The notes beneath the pieces are model-generated. The model was not told where the DNA came from. It worked only from the letters and a program-made list of their open reading frames with translations, and searched no databases. A stretch of 64,000 nt of DNA from Mytilus edulis (lineage: Eukaryota; Mollusca; Bivalvia; Mytilida; Mytilidae). The translations under genes were made by a program, and so were the position numbers. The stretch lies in contig NC_092357.1 of assembly GCF_963676685.1 (NCBI RefSeq), positions 62,916,797 to 62,980,796 of the forward strand, given 5' to 3'. Shown here in pieces: positions 14,201 through 25,380 of the stretch; the stretch's first letter is position 1, and each line of letters opens with the position of its first letter.

Positions 14201-17200
14201 TCCGTATCTAGCTTCCTATTTTATGATGTATCTTGGATTTGCATCCGATAACAAAATCTTATTATGCTATGTTGTTCAATGTGACTTACCTTACACATTT
14301 CCGTTAATATAATGATTATTTCCCCTTTAAAATGAATTCAGTCACCCATTTTAGTTTTTTAACAATAAATGGATAAAATTCTCCTAGTTAGTTCACGTCA
14401 AGAGATAATAAATATATTCCCTGATATTGTCTTTTGTATTTGGACTCCAATAGCATATCCGTTAAAGAATACATTACAATCCATCGAACGCACCTTAATT
14501 CTCAAAAAAAAACTTTTACATATAGCGGGATTTCTTTATCAATGCATTGTGTAATAAATGAAAAAAAACAACTTTTGTTTGTAATGTAAATGGAAGCGAT
14601 AATTATATGAATTTTCAACCTTTCTAAGGATAGATTCTGAAAAAATCGGCTTTCGATATTTTCGAAATTGTCAGAAACATATCCCTTTAAATATTTTCCC
14701 CGAAACTAATGTAATAAAAAGATCGGTTCACTATAAAGACAGAAAAGCGTATAAGTGGGCGTTCATCTGCAAAGTATATTGAATAATCAAAGATAATTTG
14801 ATACTTATACTAGGTATACGAAACGTTTGTTACGTGATTTTATGTCAGTAAAGTAAAAGCAAGAATCCACAAAACCACGTGATCAATAAAAATGCATTAT
14901 TTCTATCATGTTTCGTCATAATAAAAAAACAACAACATATGAACGATCATTCAAGTGTGGGATTTTAAAAGTCTTGGAACACTTTGTTTAAACTAGAAAG
15001 ACGTATTCAATCAAATTTGATGGTTGGCAATAACCCGTCCCATTACGTTCGTACGTCGAGTTACGTGCGTGTGTCATTTTATTGGAAATCTCTATTACGA
15101 CTTTAGAGAAATACGATTTAATGATTAATATTAAAAGAAAGGTTCTGCTCAAAACGATTCGCCAGTGTTAAATCATTAGACAATGGAAAGCAGGAAGACA
15201 AAATCAAAAGCCAAACAGATTCTACACGTATGTTATCTTCTCTGTATATAATAAAATGTAGATGAATTCACTAAAGAATGAACTTAGGTGAAATTAAAAA
15301 AATCACGAAATTAAAATTGATACTTTATGTTGGATGAGCAATAGTTAAAAAAGAAAATAAGCTTAAATTACTCATAAGTCATTGAGCTCCTTTTCGATTA
15401 ATATAACAATATTCAAAAAATTTAACGTATTTATCTCCAAATAGATACGATATCCCCGGGCTTGTAATCATATCATGATTTCCTTAATAGAGGGTTGATG
15501 CTCACAAGGAAGCTATTAAACCAAGTGTTCCAAATCGTGAAGTTGAAATTATCCCTATGTTAATTCTAAAGACGGAGATGGTCGAGTGTTATGGCATAAC
15601 CGTTTCACAGATGGTATTTTCTTTATGTCGTAACTGCAATCCGCGAATATGAACTACCGAGTTAAACTATTCCAACTTTATAGAAATACGTATACACTTT
15701 ATCAGCTTTCAATCAGTTTTGTTTATTTTGTTTAGTTTCATATCTTATCTTATCTTATTCTGACAACGGACTCAGACTTCTCTTAAACCGAGTTTTACTA
15801 TGCGTATTGTTGTGCGTTTGTTTTTTATACATTGGCTAGAGGTATAGGGGAGGGTTGGTATCTGAAAAAAACATGTTCAACCCTGAAGAAATTGCGGTTG
15901 TCCCAAGTCAGAAGCATCTGGCTTTTGTTAGTCGTGTAGTCATTTTTATTTAAGTTTCTTGTGTGTAATTTGGAGTTAAGTATGACGTCCATTATCACTG
16001 AACTAGTATACATATGTGTTTAGTGGCCAGCTGAAAGACGCCTCCGGGTGCGGAAGTTTCTTGCTACAGTGAAGTCCAATGGTGGCCTTCAGATGTTGTC
16101 TGCTCTATGGTTGGGTTGTTGTCGCGTTGACATATTCCCCCTTTCCATTCTAAATTTGATTTCTGACACAGTTTGTTTCTAGTGCCGTGTGGAAACAGAA
16201 GAGTGCCTACCCGTGCTTCAGGTTTATGCTCTTGTATTATACTAGATTATGGAGTGTGTGTCCGAGCAAGAACTTCTCTAAGTTCATTACTTTAGGAATA
16301 TTTATCAAAAAGTAGTATTTTAATATTCAGTCCCATTTCCATTCGTATTATTATTAACCGGATTTGTTATAACAGGAGCCACACGTTGAGTACCACATGT
16401 GGAACAGAATCTGCTAACCCTCCGGTGCACCTGAGATCACCCCCAGGTTTTGGTTGGGTTCGTTTTGCTTAGACTTTAGTTTTCTATCTTGTGTACTATT
16501 ATTTGTCTGTTTGTCTTTTTATTTTTTTGACATGGCGTTGTCGGTTTATTTTCGATCTGTTAGTTTAACGATTGTCCCTCGGGTATCTTTCGCCCCTTTT
16601 CGAGATATTTTTTTTATAGTTTTGGCTAACTCGAACTTTCAACTTACCTTTGCATTGGTATTTTTTAGGTCTCCCAATCAAAAGAAAACAAATAAGTATT
16701 CTGATTAAATTTTGGCAAACTACCTAATATGAGCTATCAAATCTATGGACAAAAAACAAAATTTGGGTAACAAACTAAAACTGAGGGAAACGCATTAATT
16801 ACAAGAGGAGAACGACGACACAAATTCAAAATGTAACACCCACAGAAACGGACTAATCATTAGACAAAACCTGATAGGAATAAAAAATATAACAAAAGTA
16901 CCGTGACACGTCTTATACCGCCTTAAACGATAGAAATTTCGGATAAAAAATCTTTTGTTTTGCATTTTTTAAAAGTAAGAATTGCTTTATATAGATGTTC
17001 TTCTTTCATGAAAATGTCCAAGTAATTTCACCATTTACATTACAGATGGATATATTACAGTATAATTGACACCTCACACAACGTTATACGGCGAGCAAGA
17101 ATAAATGGGACTGAAAAACAGACTTTTACAGATGTGCATACACAAACAGTATCTGGTTTGAGTATAGGTATGATCATAATTTAAATACTACTGCGACTTC

Positions 17201-20176
17201 CACTATTATTACTTTTAACACCTAATTTTTCTACTAATACTAATACTACTACCACTTTGATACGTTAAGTGTTTAAATTAGTCAAATGGTAATGTTTCTC
17301 TGTTAATCAAGGTTAAAATCAACAGCTTACATGGTTAAATCATATACACTTGGCAGACGCGATAAACAGTTATCTTGATGATACCGGTGCCAAGCCGTTT
17401 GCAGACGCTTTACAAAAAATACCACCACCGGAAAGAACTAGTTTTGTTTAATATAAAGTTCGAAACGTGATTGTTATTAATGAGTAAACATGCTTACAAT
17501 TTGAAAGTTATTTTCTCATATTTCTTTTACAAATAGACAATAAACACAAAGGTTACAAATATGTGACATGCAATAGGTGCAATTACATGTTGATGTATGT
17601 TAAAAATATAAAAAGACTGGTATACAAAGCTATATAACACATAATTATGATGGCAAACAACGTCAGTGTCTAGAATCTATACTTGAAGACCATAACGTAT
17701 TATCTTTTATGTTGATACTGAATATTAATAAACAAGTCTTGGTATCTTCAAGTTAATTTCGATAAAGGACGAGGTGTATTTTAACATAACCATGAGTTAT
17801 TATCCTTATGCTCAGATACTAGTTATTGCTCACAAAGTCTGAAGAGCAACTGCAACCTCGTGTGAATGCCGAATTAGTTGGGAAATGTATATCTCATATT
17901 TAGGTTAAAATGATATATTGCTGATAAGGTATGAGACATTTATAATTTCAAAATTAAAATCGTCCTTTTTATTATTAGTGGCCGAATTTGCCCAAGTTGT
18001 CTAAGGAGTTACTACTGTGATCACTAGCCGATCAACATTGCTGTTGGGAGTTCGAACCCCGCTGGTGCGGGTGCACTCGACCTAATTCCTAATTGACTAG
18101 GATTGTCAAGTTGCCTATCGAAGATCGGTTGTTTTTACGGGCACTCCGGCTTCTTCCACCAATAAAAAAACTGGTCGCAACGAAATAGTCAAAAAGTGGT
18201 GTTTGGCGTGTCGTTGTTTAAACGCCAAAATAAAAAAAAAACAATATTTGTGATAATAGATTCATGTACTGAGATGATCGCTTAATTCAAGGTAGAAGTC
18301 TTTATGAGAGCATGTAACACACACACACCAATAGATGTAATAAAGTCGTTGTCTTGTGGACGATCAACATATATTCTTTCAACTAAAAAATGTAGATAAC
18401 AATTAGTAATCTTTAATTAATAAACATAGACAATGATACAAGTTCATTTTTTTTTTTGGCGAATGCTTGAAATTAATTTTGATAAAATAATTTTCATATC
18501 AGATTTTAATGAAGGACACATTTATTGGATGGAATATATAACTGGTGATTTGATGTCTTCAGATGTTAAAGGAACTGCCTTATCACAAGTTTTCATGACG
18601 AATACTGCCAATACAAATAGAGGCATACATGCATATCATAACATAATATACTGTTCAAATGGAAATCAAATACTTAAGGTCACAGTATCATCAACAGTTA
18701 CAGCGAATATCACATACACAGACAAAGAACAAATTTATGGTGTATTTATTTACAGTGAAACAAGTTAGTATGTTCATTAGCATTTTCTTTTCTTTTAACT
18801 CTTGAATTTGTTTTGAACGCAATGGATTGCTATTTAATTATATAATTGGTACGTACCATTTGCTCCGAAATACTTGTAACTTTAAACATATATTTTACAG
18901 TTGATTTCATATGTAATATCATCTGCAATAGAACGATTTTTATATAAAAACATGATTAGATACATTGTAGATTAAGATATAAGTTTTTAATTTTAAGGAT
19001 TTTTATAATGCAAACAAGCAGTTGTCTTTACATACTTCATTATTTGATTTGCCTAACGTGTTAATAGTGTTGTGTTAACACACTTCTATTAATGTGTATC
19101 TATTTTTTTATTTATGTTTGAGCTTCTTGAAGTTACCGCTTCCTAGCATATAATTATAATCAAAATCAAGATAATGCTTTGAAATATATAATTTAATTCG
19201 TGGCTTCAATTACAACTAATCCTGAACAATATTATTGTAAATTCAAGTTTGTCTTCGCATGATAACTCTGTTAAATATTGGAATTAGCAATTCTTTATAA
19301 TATCTAATTGATAGATACAGATATCCCACCTGGATAGTCGATACATTGATACCATGTTTGATACTGTGTTAATCCCTCTTCAGTATTTCAGTTCATACAT
19401 GTCGCAACGTTTGTTTATAAAAATAAATAAAATTATACAAGAAGCTGTTAAGTAATTGATATTTGTGTAAAGATTAATATACATTTAGGAAATACCCATT
19501 TTCGATACTGTAAATACATAAGTTATTGCTGTGTTTGTCTTACTGCAGATAATTCGTTAGAGTTATTATTGCAATAATTTAAAGTCGAAATTTTTGTCTA
19601 AAGAGACAAAATCGCAATAATAATTGAACGCAATAATTTCTGAATTTACAGTATATGTAAATGTATTACATTAATGTTCGCATTGCTTCTAGTTTTGAAA
19701 GTATATCTGTGTTTAAAGATATGGTTTTGGTTTAGGTATGTATGGAAAATACAATTTTTAGACCAGTCACAGAAAATTGTGAGCAAGATTACTGTCTATT
19801 TATTAAAAAAGATAATATTTTGTTTTCCATTTTTTTTATGTTTAAAATCTTTATCAAATCTATTATTTCATTCTGGAATTTAGTTCTTCATGTAACTACA
19901 GCACTTAGAAGTAATAATTACATAATTCATGACCATGTAAGATATGATCTTGCAATGCATATTAAATAACCAATCTTAATAGATGCAGTAAACATTCGTT
20001 TTTCGAATATAAATTGCATATAGGTTAACAATGAAACGAAGAAAAAAGATTAAAAGTAAACATCTTTTATTTTATCAATCTTATGTTTTAAATATATTGT
20101 AGCTTTCAATGAACAGAAAATGCAGATTACGAATACAGAATGCGTGGGTGAAATCGACGAAACAGAAACACGATAA
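8170..20176 (+). CDS. Secreted YWTD beta-propeller protein, six exons
   Basis: Exons 8170-8230, 8915-9089, 11061-11273, 17046-17167, 18503-18763 and 20103-20176 join with GT/AG borders. Junction phases are 1,2,2,1,1 and give 906 nt (301 residues plus stop). Residues 1-20 are a signal peptide. Residues 22-277 carry LDL-receptor class B strands: DYDYKNGYIYF (about 60), GIAIDPLYNHVYWIERYTG (about 101-119), LTLDVINRWIYY (about 143-154), LSIDFNEGHIYWMEYITG (about 188-204) and a weaker blade at IHAYHNIIYC. N-glycosylation sequons are at about 85, 92, 170 and 259, consistent with secretion. YWTD domains fold as six-blade propellers that bind ligands, and are normally followed by EGF and linked to LDLa modules. 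None of these is visible here, so this is probably a free propeller. The ligand is unknown. Exons 1-5 are well supported; the last exon is tentative. Introns are full of repeats. Confidence 0.8.
8915..9089 (+). CDS. YWTD gene exon 2
   Basis: The exon is bounded by acceptor CATTGAAG|GT and donor TTAAG|GTATGT. It enters in phase 1 and leaves in phase 2. It encodes the first propeller strands (GKITEVNLQT...) and the blade core SMDYDYKNGYIYFPR, where YIYF replaces the YWTD motif. Confidence 0.8.
9090..9999. other. Intron 2 of YWTD gene, left part
   Basis: AT-rich non-coding sequence with no recognised repeat and no further exon-like segment. Confidence 0.5.
10000..10295 (-). repeat. Family B retroelement 3' end, inverted
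   Basis: Reading the minus strand, the segment has the B tail order: ttaccgaatt, cacgacgggtgccaca, caggatctgcttaccctt, an A/T-rich middle, and gactgacaa-type text ending near gagggacattc. It lies head to head with the plus-strand RT remnant that follows. Confidence 0.8.
10332..10880 (+). pseudogene. Degenerate reverse-transcriptase 3' part (family B)
   Basis: The translation begins SYLDLHVEIYNEGLLK and includes DDFLERGVMLIRKLLNQ, the C-terminal RT block seen intact at 40766. It is broken by stops and frameshifts. It is followed by the family B tail (caacccgatg, gtggagcaggatctgctga). It lies in intron 2 of the YWTD gene. Confidence 0.8.
10972..11030 (+). repeat. Family D fragment beside exon 3
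   Basis: The segment holds the D start motif aaaggcaacagtagtatacc followed by gatgttcaaaacgata. It ends about 30 bp before the acceptor of YWTD exon 3. Confidence 0.7.
11061..11273 (+). CDS. YWTD gene exon 3
   Basis: The acceptor TTTTTTTAAAG|A has a strong pyrimidine tract and the donor is AACAG|GTATGT, phase 2 to phase 2. The exon holds the clearest class B repeat of the gene, IAIDPLYNHVYWIERYTGK followed by IYQCNMDGSNQVLIL, and the start of the next blade. Confidence 0.88.
11317..11520 (+). repeat. Family F copy 1
   Basis: A repeat of about 205 bp, also at 37960 and 43349. It contains CTGATTGGCTGACG, GTCATGTGAC (11380) and TGACGTCA (11392), and ends aatgtggtgaacact. It lies in intron 3 of the YWTD gene. 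Confidence 0.85.
11604..11655 (-). repeat. Family J' fragment
   Basis: gttgtctcattggcaataat followed by atcacatcttctttttta is the end of the J' repeat seen complete at 40150-40378. Confidence 0.6.
11656..15419. other. Intron 3 of YWTD gene, no exon seen
   Basis: AT-rich non-coding sequence. A C-run is at 12658-12665 and a T-run at 13078-13091. Open frames at 11893-12182, 14079-14312 and 14369-14554 carry no recognisable domain and lack paired splice signals in phase. Confidence 0.5.
15420..15700 (+). pseudogene. Reverse-transcriptase fragment (family B type)
   Basis: The frame reads HDFLNRGLMLTRKLLNQ, then VFQIVKLKLSLC. This is homologous to the RT C-terminal block at 41000 (LLITRTLLNQEFQMVNLKTS). 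It is frameshifted and has stops. A gaactaccgagttaaactat segment matches the B tail start. Confidence 0.75.
15765..16168 (+). repeat. Family A retroelement 3' end, long copy
   Basis: The order is actcagacttctcttaaacc, tttatacattggctagaggt, a tcagaagcatctggcttttg block, ggccagctgaaagacgcctc, gaagtccaatggtggccttc, and the terminal cattctaaatttgatt. The same order lies at 24318-24725 on the minus strand. It is the untranslated tail of a retroelement related to the RT copy at 23055-24315. Confidence 0.8.
16372..16620 (+). repeat. Family B retroelement 3' end
   Basis: gagtaccacatgtggaacag, tgcacctgagatcaccccca, gttttctatcttgtgtacta and catggcgttgtcggtttatt are in the standard B order. The 84-residue frame over it is repeat-derived. 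Confidence 0.85.
16738..16925 (+). repeat. Family D copy (variant end)
   Basis: aacaaactaaaactgaggga, aacgcattaattacaagagg, aacacccacagaaacgg and a final taccgtgacacgtcttat match the D family start. The end is a subtype differing from the D copies joined to C. It lies about 120 bp upstream of YWTD exon 4. Confidence 0.8.
17046..17167 (+). CDS. YWTD gene exon 4
   Basis: The acceptor is CATTACAG|A and the donor ATAG|GTATGA, phase 2 to phase 1. It encodes WIYYSIIDTSHNVIRRARIN, then GTEKQTFTDVHTQTVSGLSI. It completes the blade begun at the end of exon 3, as expected for class B repeats that straddle introns. Confidence 0.82.
17168..17985. other. Intron 4 of YWTD gene, left part
   Basis: AT-rich, with a short run of act/cta triplets near 17190-17260. 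No exon or recognised repeat. Confidence 0.45.
17990..18235 (+). repeat. tRNA-like SINE copy 1
   Basis: GGGAGTTCGAACCCC is a perfect tRNA B-box-like block. Upstream GGCCGA...GTCTAAGG resembles a tRNA-Ser/Leu A box with an insertion. A body with gcactccggcttcttccacc and an A-rich end follow. A second copy is at 59345. Disruption of the A box suggests it is no longer transcribed by Pol III. Confidence 0.8.
18503..18763 (+). CDS. YWTD gene exon 5
   Basis: The acceptor is CATATCAG|AT, entered in phase 1. The exon encodes FNEGHIYWMEYITGDLMSSD plus a further weak blade (IIYCSNGNQILKV). The donor ACAA|GTTAGT is weaker than the others. Reading through it gives a TAG at 18766-18768, so an alternative 278-residue end is possible. 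Confidence 0.78.
18764..19505. other. Candidate intron 5, AT-rich
   Basis: No further class B or EGF exon was found with matching phase. Confidence 0.4.
19506..19653. mobile_element. Short TIR element (MITE), TA-flanked
   Basis: The ends ACTGTAAAT... and ...ATTTACAGT form terminal inverted repeats, continuing inward as ttattgc / gcaataa. Both are flanked by TA. A relative is at 44200-44380. TA duplication is typical of Tc1/mariner-type mobilisation. The 144-bp element has no coding capacity. Confidence 0.75.
20103..20176 (+). CDS. YWTD gene candidate last exon
   Basis: A pyrimidine-rich acceptor (TATATTGTAG|CT) fits the phase 1 exit of exon 5. It adds 23 codons (FNEQKMQITNTECVGEIDET and three more) before TAA at 20174-20176. 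There is no domain to confirm it. The match of phase and acceptor is the only support, and no polyadenylation signal is close behind. Confidence 0.4.
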
Positions 20177-22734
20177 TTATAACTGTATTTTTATCTAACA
20201 CTGTAAGTAGTATGCTTTACATATGTGCATACATCAAAACATACACATTTAGAATTGTTATATTAATTTCTAAGTTCCCAGAATCTGCAAACGCCGTATT
20301 TTGTTCTGACATTAATTGACAAGACAGAACATAATTTCAGCAGTATCTACCATACGATATGGGTTTCCTCTTGTTGAAGTCCGTACATTAACTTACAATT
20401 GCTGTCATCCACTTTATTTGAACTTTGGTGGAAAGTTGTCTTATTTGCAATTATACCACATATCCTTATTTTCTTATCAACTAAAACTGACCATGGTTTG
20501 GAATTTTTTTTAATAAGTCTGATTGTATACTAGGTTATATTGGTATAGTCTGTATATTTCTCTACAAATACTCGGCCTGTATCGAATATTGCCTCGAGGA
20601 CATGATCAGACGTGACCTTCAAATATAGTCTTTCCTGGTCTACTCTGGTTTTGTTCTAACTAAGCGCGTTTATATATTGAGTTTTCAAAACTTTGACAAG
20701 TTCTTTCAATTGGTAGTTTGGTTTATGCCTGTAAGGTGCAGTCATTCAGAATACAAAAGAAGTTCATTCAGACAAATTAATTCAGATAATACCTTTTAAA
20801 CATGTCTGTGACGCTTTAAAATCAGCTTGGATTTTAATAGCAACTGACAGCTTTCTCAATTTTATGTACTGCGCCAAATTACCAACTATTCTTGCATTTT
20901 GTAAGATTACTGTCTAATGTCATCAGGGTAGATACGAGTGACCAATGATTCTTCTGTTTGTGAATTTTTGTCATTGTGAGCTCAAACAAGTAATTTAATC
21001 CTATTTTCTAATATCAAGAACTCTATATGATACCTTTTACGCGGTGTTTTTATTTTCAAGTATATTTCCGCAAAAGTAGATACTCGCAAATTCATGTACA
21101 AGTTACACAGAAATAAGAAGAAGTGATTTGAGCGCCAAGTCACAATGTGTAAAAAATAAACCATTGTCGTTCAAAGTATGGCTCCAATACAATAAAACAA
21201 AATACTTTTCATATGCCCCTCTGCATATACAATTAGTACTCATACTATTAGGATTTGGAGTAAATACGTTTTGCAAGTGACAAATCTACGACAGATCCAT
21301 TCAATGAATCACAAGTGAATGGTGATACATGGCTGAAAACACATATTACATTATAGTCATACTTACTCTAAATATCAGAACAACATTGTTAAATGTACAA
21401 ATTCGTTAAAGTAAACATTTTTTTTTCCAGGATATCGAGACAATATTGCTTGTACTGTGTCCAGAGCTCTCGACAAATCTGCCACCTAGACTGAACCAAA
21501 AATTAAACCTCGAGTGGCTTTATCCAGTCAATTAAATCTTAGGATCGTTTTTCAGATATTGAATATGAGCGTTACCAATCCTGTATAAGTGCAACTAAGA
21601 TGATCAGACTACTAATATACCAATGTATTTTCATGTCAATATTATTCTTAGACTTTTGAAAAAATGCACTTAATTCAATTATTATTTGTTGTTATTTCAG
21701 TGACTTTCAAATGTGAACTGTTTAAAATATTTTAAAATATGAATATAATTGAATTTTAAGTTTTTTAGTCATAAGCTGATTATTTTTACATCATGATAAA
21801 CCTACAAGGGACATAACTCTTTAAGAATGAGCATTGTAATGTGGCCGTTAGGATTATAATGTCATTGTTATTTCCCGTGATTAAACTATAAATTTCATAT
21901 TTCTTCATTTAATAATTTGCAAGAAGTTTATTAAGTATATATTTATTAAATTGCATAGCTTTTGGTATTTGAATTCATTAGTAAAAGATATTTTTTTTTA
22001 TATTCTTAAGTTTAAAATTTGCATCGTTGCAAAATGTTTGGTTACCTTCTGTGAGAAACTTATATATTTTATAGAACTCGTTTTAGATTCTTATTTTGAA
22101 TCCTCAGAGGACTGATATTCAGTCCAACCAAGAAAAGCCAAGCTTTCCAACCATCCGGGTAATACAGGTAATTTGAAGTCATTGAAAGCTCCATTTCTAT
22201 TTACATTTGGCATATTATGACAAAAGTTGTACTTTGTTGATTAAAGTATATATTGTTTTCAGTTTTTGATTTTCATTTACTTAGATATTTTATAGCGCTG
22301 TTACATTTTGCATCCATCATCTCTGTATAAATTAGTTCACAAACCAGAACAAGCTGTGGTCTGCATCCCCGAATCTCCAGCAGAATTGATTATGCATAAT
22401 TTGTGGTAGATTTTCGAAATCGACTTCCTTTCAAATTGAAATAAGATTTGGATTAAAATCTATTGTAATAAATAGTTACGTTTTGATGTATGCTTAACAT
22501 CCAGTTGCAAATATTACATACATATTCAGGATGATAACAGGTACATTACACATGCATATGAAGTAGGTGATAATCAGTTATAACCTACAAGACAATATAT
22601 TGATTTTTAACTCACTTTTACCCTACTTTTAAGATAAAGAACCAAAGAAGCATCTTCAAATAGAGATGACCAAGAACAACAAAGACAATATTTTATTTTT
22701 CTAAATGGATGCTTCACATAAATGTCCTTTGTAT
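20177..22734. other. AT-rich intergenic region
   Basis: No gene was seen. A diverged J'-like piece (gttgtcttatttgcaattat) is near 20433. Open frames are short and without recognisable domains. Confidence 0.45.
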
Positions 22735-22990
22735 TATCACGTTTATATAACGTGTTGTATATTTAACGTGAATATCACGAGGTATATATTTAACGTGAAT
22801 ATCACGAGGTATATATTTAACGTGACTATCAGGTTGTATTACGTTAATATCATGTGGCAATATACACAACGTGAATATCATGTGTGACCAACGTTTTGTT
22901 TACGTTGTGCTCATAACGTTTCTGCTCGTTTCACGTTCTACTCATGTTGTGTGGACAATGTGAATATCACGTGCTTCTCATGTTAAAATC
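22735..22990. repeat. Degenerate AACGTG/CACGTT repeat cluster
   Basis: A unit aacgtgaatatcacgaggta + tatattt is present nearly twice in tandem, then decays into scattered ACGTG, CACGT, AACGT and TCACG motifs in both orientations over about 250 bp. The core CGTGA-ATA-TCACG is an inverted repeat. The segment is probably a decayed tandem array. Confidence 0.75.
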
Positions 22991-23054
22991 ACGTTAGAAA
23001 ATATTGCCTGTGTATTAAACTCTGAAATATATATAAAAGAAACTATATTTAAAT

Positions 23055-24315
23055 ATCATACAAAAAAAAAAAACAAAGGCAAGAGGGTCCTGACTTGGAA
23101 TAGGCACTAAATGCGGCGAGGTTGGACATGTTTTTTGAGATCAAAATCACCTTTTATACCTCTAGGTTATGTAAAAAAAAAAACACACCAAAATACGCAC
23201 AGTAAAACTCAGTTCAATACAAGTCCAAGTCTGATGTTAGAATAGGAAACGAAAGAATCTAAATAAAATGATAGTAATATATCAATTCATAAAGGACTAC
23301 TAGCAGTTACTAACATGCCAGCTCCAGACCTCAATTAAACTGATTGAAATAGTATGACCTCATCATATGAATATCAAGCAAAATCCCTCTTGTTAGTGAT
23401 TTAATATTATACCATCATACAATATATGAGAAGAACATAACCCGTAGCTTGCCAATAACTGGTATCAGAATAAATATGTTTATTTCTGATGAAAAGACCC
23501 TATAAGCCAAACTATGAAATCTTGAATGACCTGACAACCGTATCGTAACTATAACCTTTCTGAATTCGACTGTTTAAAGGTTTTGTTAGCTTTTTGAGGT
23601 GAATGCCGACATGTTAAATGGATGTGAAATGCCCGAACGTATAAGATTTCTGCAAGTTAATATTTTGACTAGTTTGTGTTATCGAAAACCCTGGTGTAAT
23701 AATTTTTCAGTACTACATAAATTTCTCTTGCTAAAATCTGATACGGTGTTACATACACGATCAAATCGTACAAGTTAAAATAAAATAAAAAAAAACACAC
23801 CATAAGATCGTGACAAGGGAACGTTACCATCTAAAAATGAATAATTAACCGCAAGAAATGAAAAATCATCTCTTTTATCATAAATTTCGGTATTAAGTTT
23901 CCCGTTAGTGATAAAGATATCAAGATCTGGGAAAGGAAAGGACATTGATAGTATTCACCTTACCTAAAATTAGTTCAACAGGATATTTTTTTTCAGTAAT
24001 CATACTGTAGACGTAATTATTGAGAGCCAATATGTCTTCCAAATATCTAAATGTATTGTTAACTTATGTATATGACGTTCTTTCGATGGGTCTTTGCTAA
24101 TTTTAGTCATAAAATGTAACTAACAATAACAAAAAGAGGTCCGCAATAAGTGATGAACAGTTAGTCCCCATTTGAATTCCGAAAGCTTGACGATATACGG
24201 AATCTCCAAAGCGAACAAAAGTGTTATCTAATAAATATCTTAGGGCAGTTATAGTAACAAAGCATGTCCAATTGACATAATTCGTTTGTGTGTTGTTACT
24301 TTAAAAAGATAGTTT
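23055..24315 (-). pseudogene. Degenerate reverse transcriptase (family A type)
   Basis: Reading the minus strand from 24315: ALRYLLDNTFVRFGDSVYRQ, then AFGIQMGTNCSSLIADLFL, then after stops and frameshifts FRYLEDILALNN, DLDIFITNGKLNTEIYDKRD, LDGNVPLSRSYGV and GYSYDTVVRSFKI. These correspond to RT motifs (GxPMGTNCxPLxADLFL and YxDD). The catalytic block reads YLED and several stops interrupt the frame, so it is dead. A 3' tail follows toward 23055 (acctagaggtataaaaggtg, caagtcaggaccctcttgcc). The family resembles Penelope-like RTs, but that placement is from memory of motif style only. Confidence 0.82.
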
Positions 24316-24317
24316 GA

Positions 24318-24725
24318 ACATATGTAAAATTGAGAATGGAAATGGGGAATGTGTTAAAGAGACAACAACCCGGCCATAGAACAGACAATAGCAGAAGACG
24401 TACCAACAGGTCTTCAATGCAGTGAGAAGTTCCCGTACCCGGAGGCGTCCTTTATATGGCCCTAAACAAATATATATATTAGTGCAGTGATGATGAACGA
24501 CATACTAAACTCCAAATTGTACACATAAAACTAAAATTAAAAATAAAATACAAGACTAACAAAGGCCAGAGAGTCATGACTGACAGGCGCAAAAATGCAG
24601 CAGAGTTAAACATGTTTATGATGTTTATACCTCTAGCCAATGTAGAAAAGTAAACGCATAACAATACACATATTTAAATTCAGTTTCAAGAAAAGTCCGT
24701 GTCTGATGTCAGAAGATGTAACAAA
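24318..24725 (-). repeat. Family A 3' end abutting the RT copy
   Basis: On the minus strand the tail runs gacacggacttttcttgaaa, acctctagccaat mirror text, the gacgcctccgggtacgggaa block and a final cattctcaattttac. Its 3' terminus touches the truncated 5' edge of the RT copy below 24315, so two elements lie head to tail. The plus-strand open frame at 24706-24918 is not supported. Confidence 0.85.
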
Positions 24726-25189
24726 AGAAAATAAACAAAATTCTGACTTTTTTAATGTCCATATACTTAGATGCATGATTTTTTTATGTTTAGAATATGA
24801 TGCAAAGTGGTATATGGGGCAGAAAATTAAAAACTTTGAGCAGATTCAAAATCATCAATATGAGCATGCAATTTATCAAGTTCTTCTAAAGAATTTGTTA
24901 CACTCCAAAAATAATTAATTACACTTTTCCAAAGGCCTTAATTTAAAAATGTAGTATTATGTTTATGATTTTACTTAACGTATTAGTAAGTAGAATAGAC
25001 AATTTGGTAATGAAGCAATGGATTGAAGACGAAACAAATCTATATTCGTGAGTTATTTTGTGTAGCTTCAGAAGCCATAGCATAGTTTCATTATATTTGG
25101 TTCTGCAGTTAACGAAATAAAGAAATAGCTAACGGTTTATGATTATTACTGATGATGTTTTCCGAAAATGGAGTCAGTTGGAATATTGG

Positions 25190-25380
25190 TGAATTCGTGA
25201 TTTACTTTTGTAGAACCTTGATTTATTACAATGCCTGTACCAAGTCAGGAATATGACAGTTCTTGTCCATTCATTTTTTATGCGTTTTGTTATTTGATTT
25301 TGCCATGTGATTATGGACTTTCCGAATTGATTTTCCTTTGAGTTCAGTATTTTTGTGATTTTACTTTTTATTAGACAAAC
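25190..25380 (+). repeat. Family K copy
   Basis: caatgcctgtaccaagtcag, gaatatgacagttcttgtcc, gattttgccatgtgattatg, gactttccgaattga and gagttcagtatttttgtgat end in a T-rich edge. Related copies are at 5779 and, inverted, at 27885. Confidence 0.8.

Noticed and set aside
19736..19830. Possible EGF-type exon (ENCEQDYCLFIKKDN) after the YWTD propeller
   Set aside because: It has an acceptor-like TTTAG, but the entry phase (0) does not fit the exit of exon 5 (phase 1), and the cysteine spacing is incomplete.
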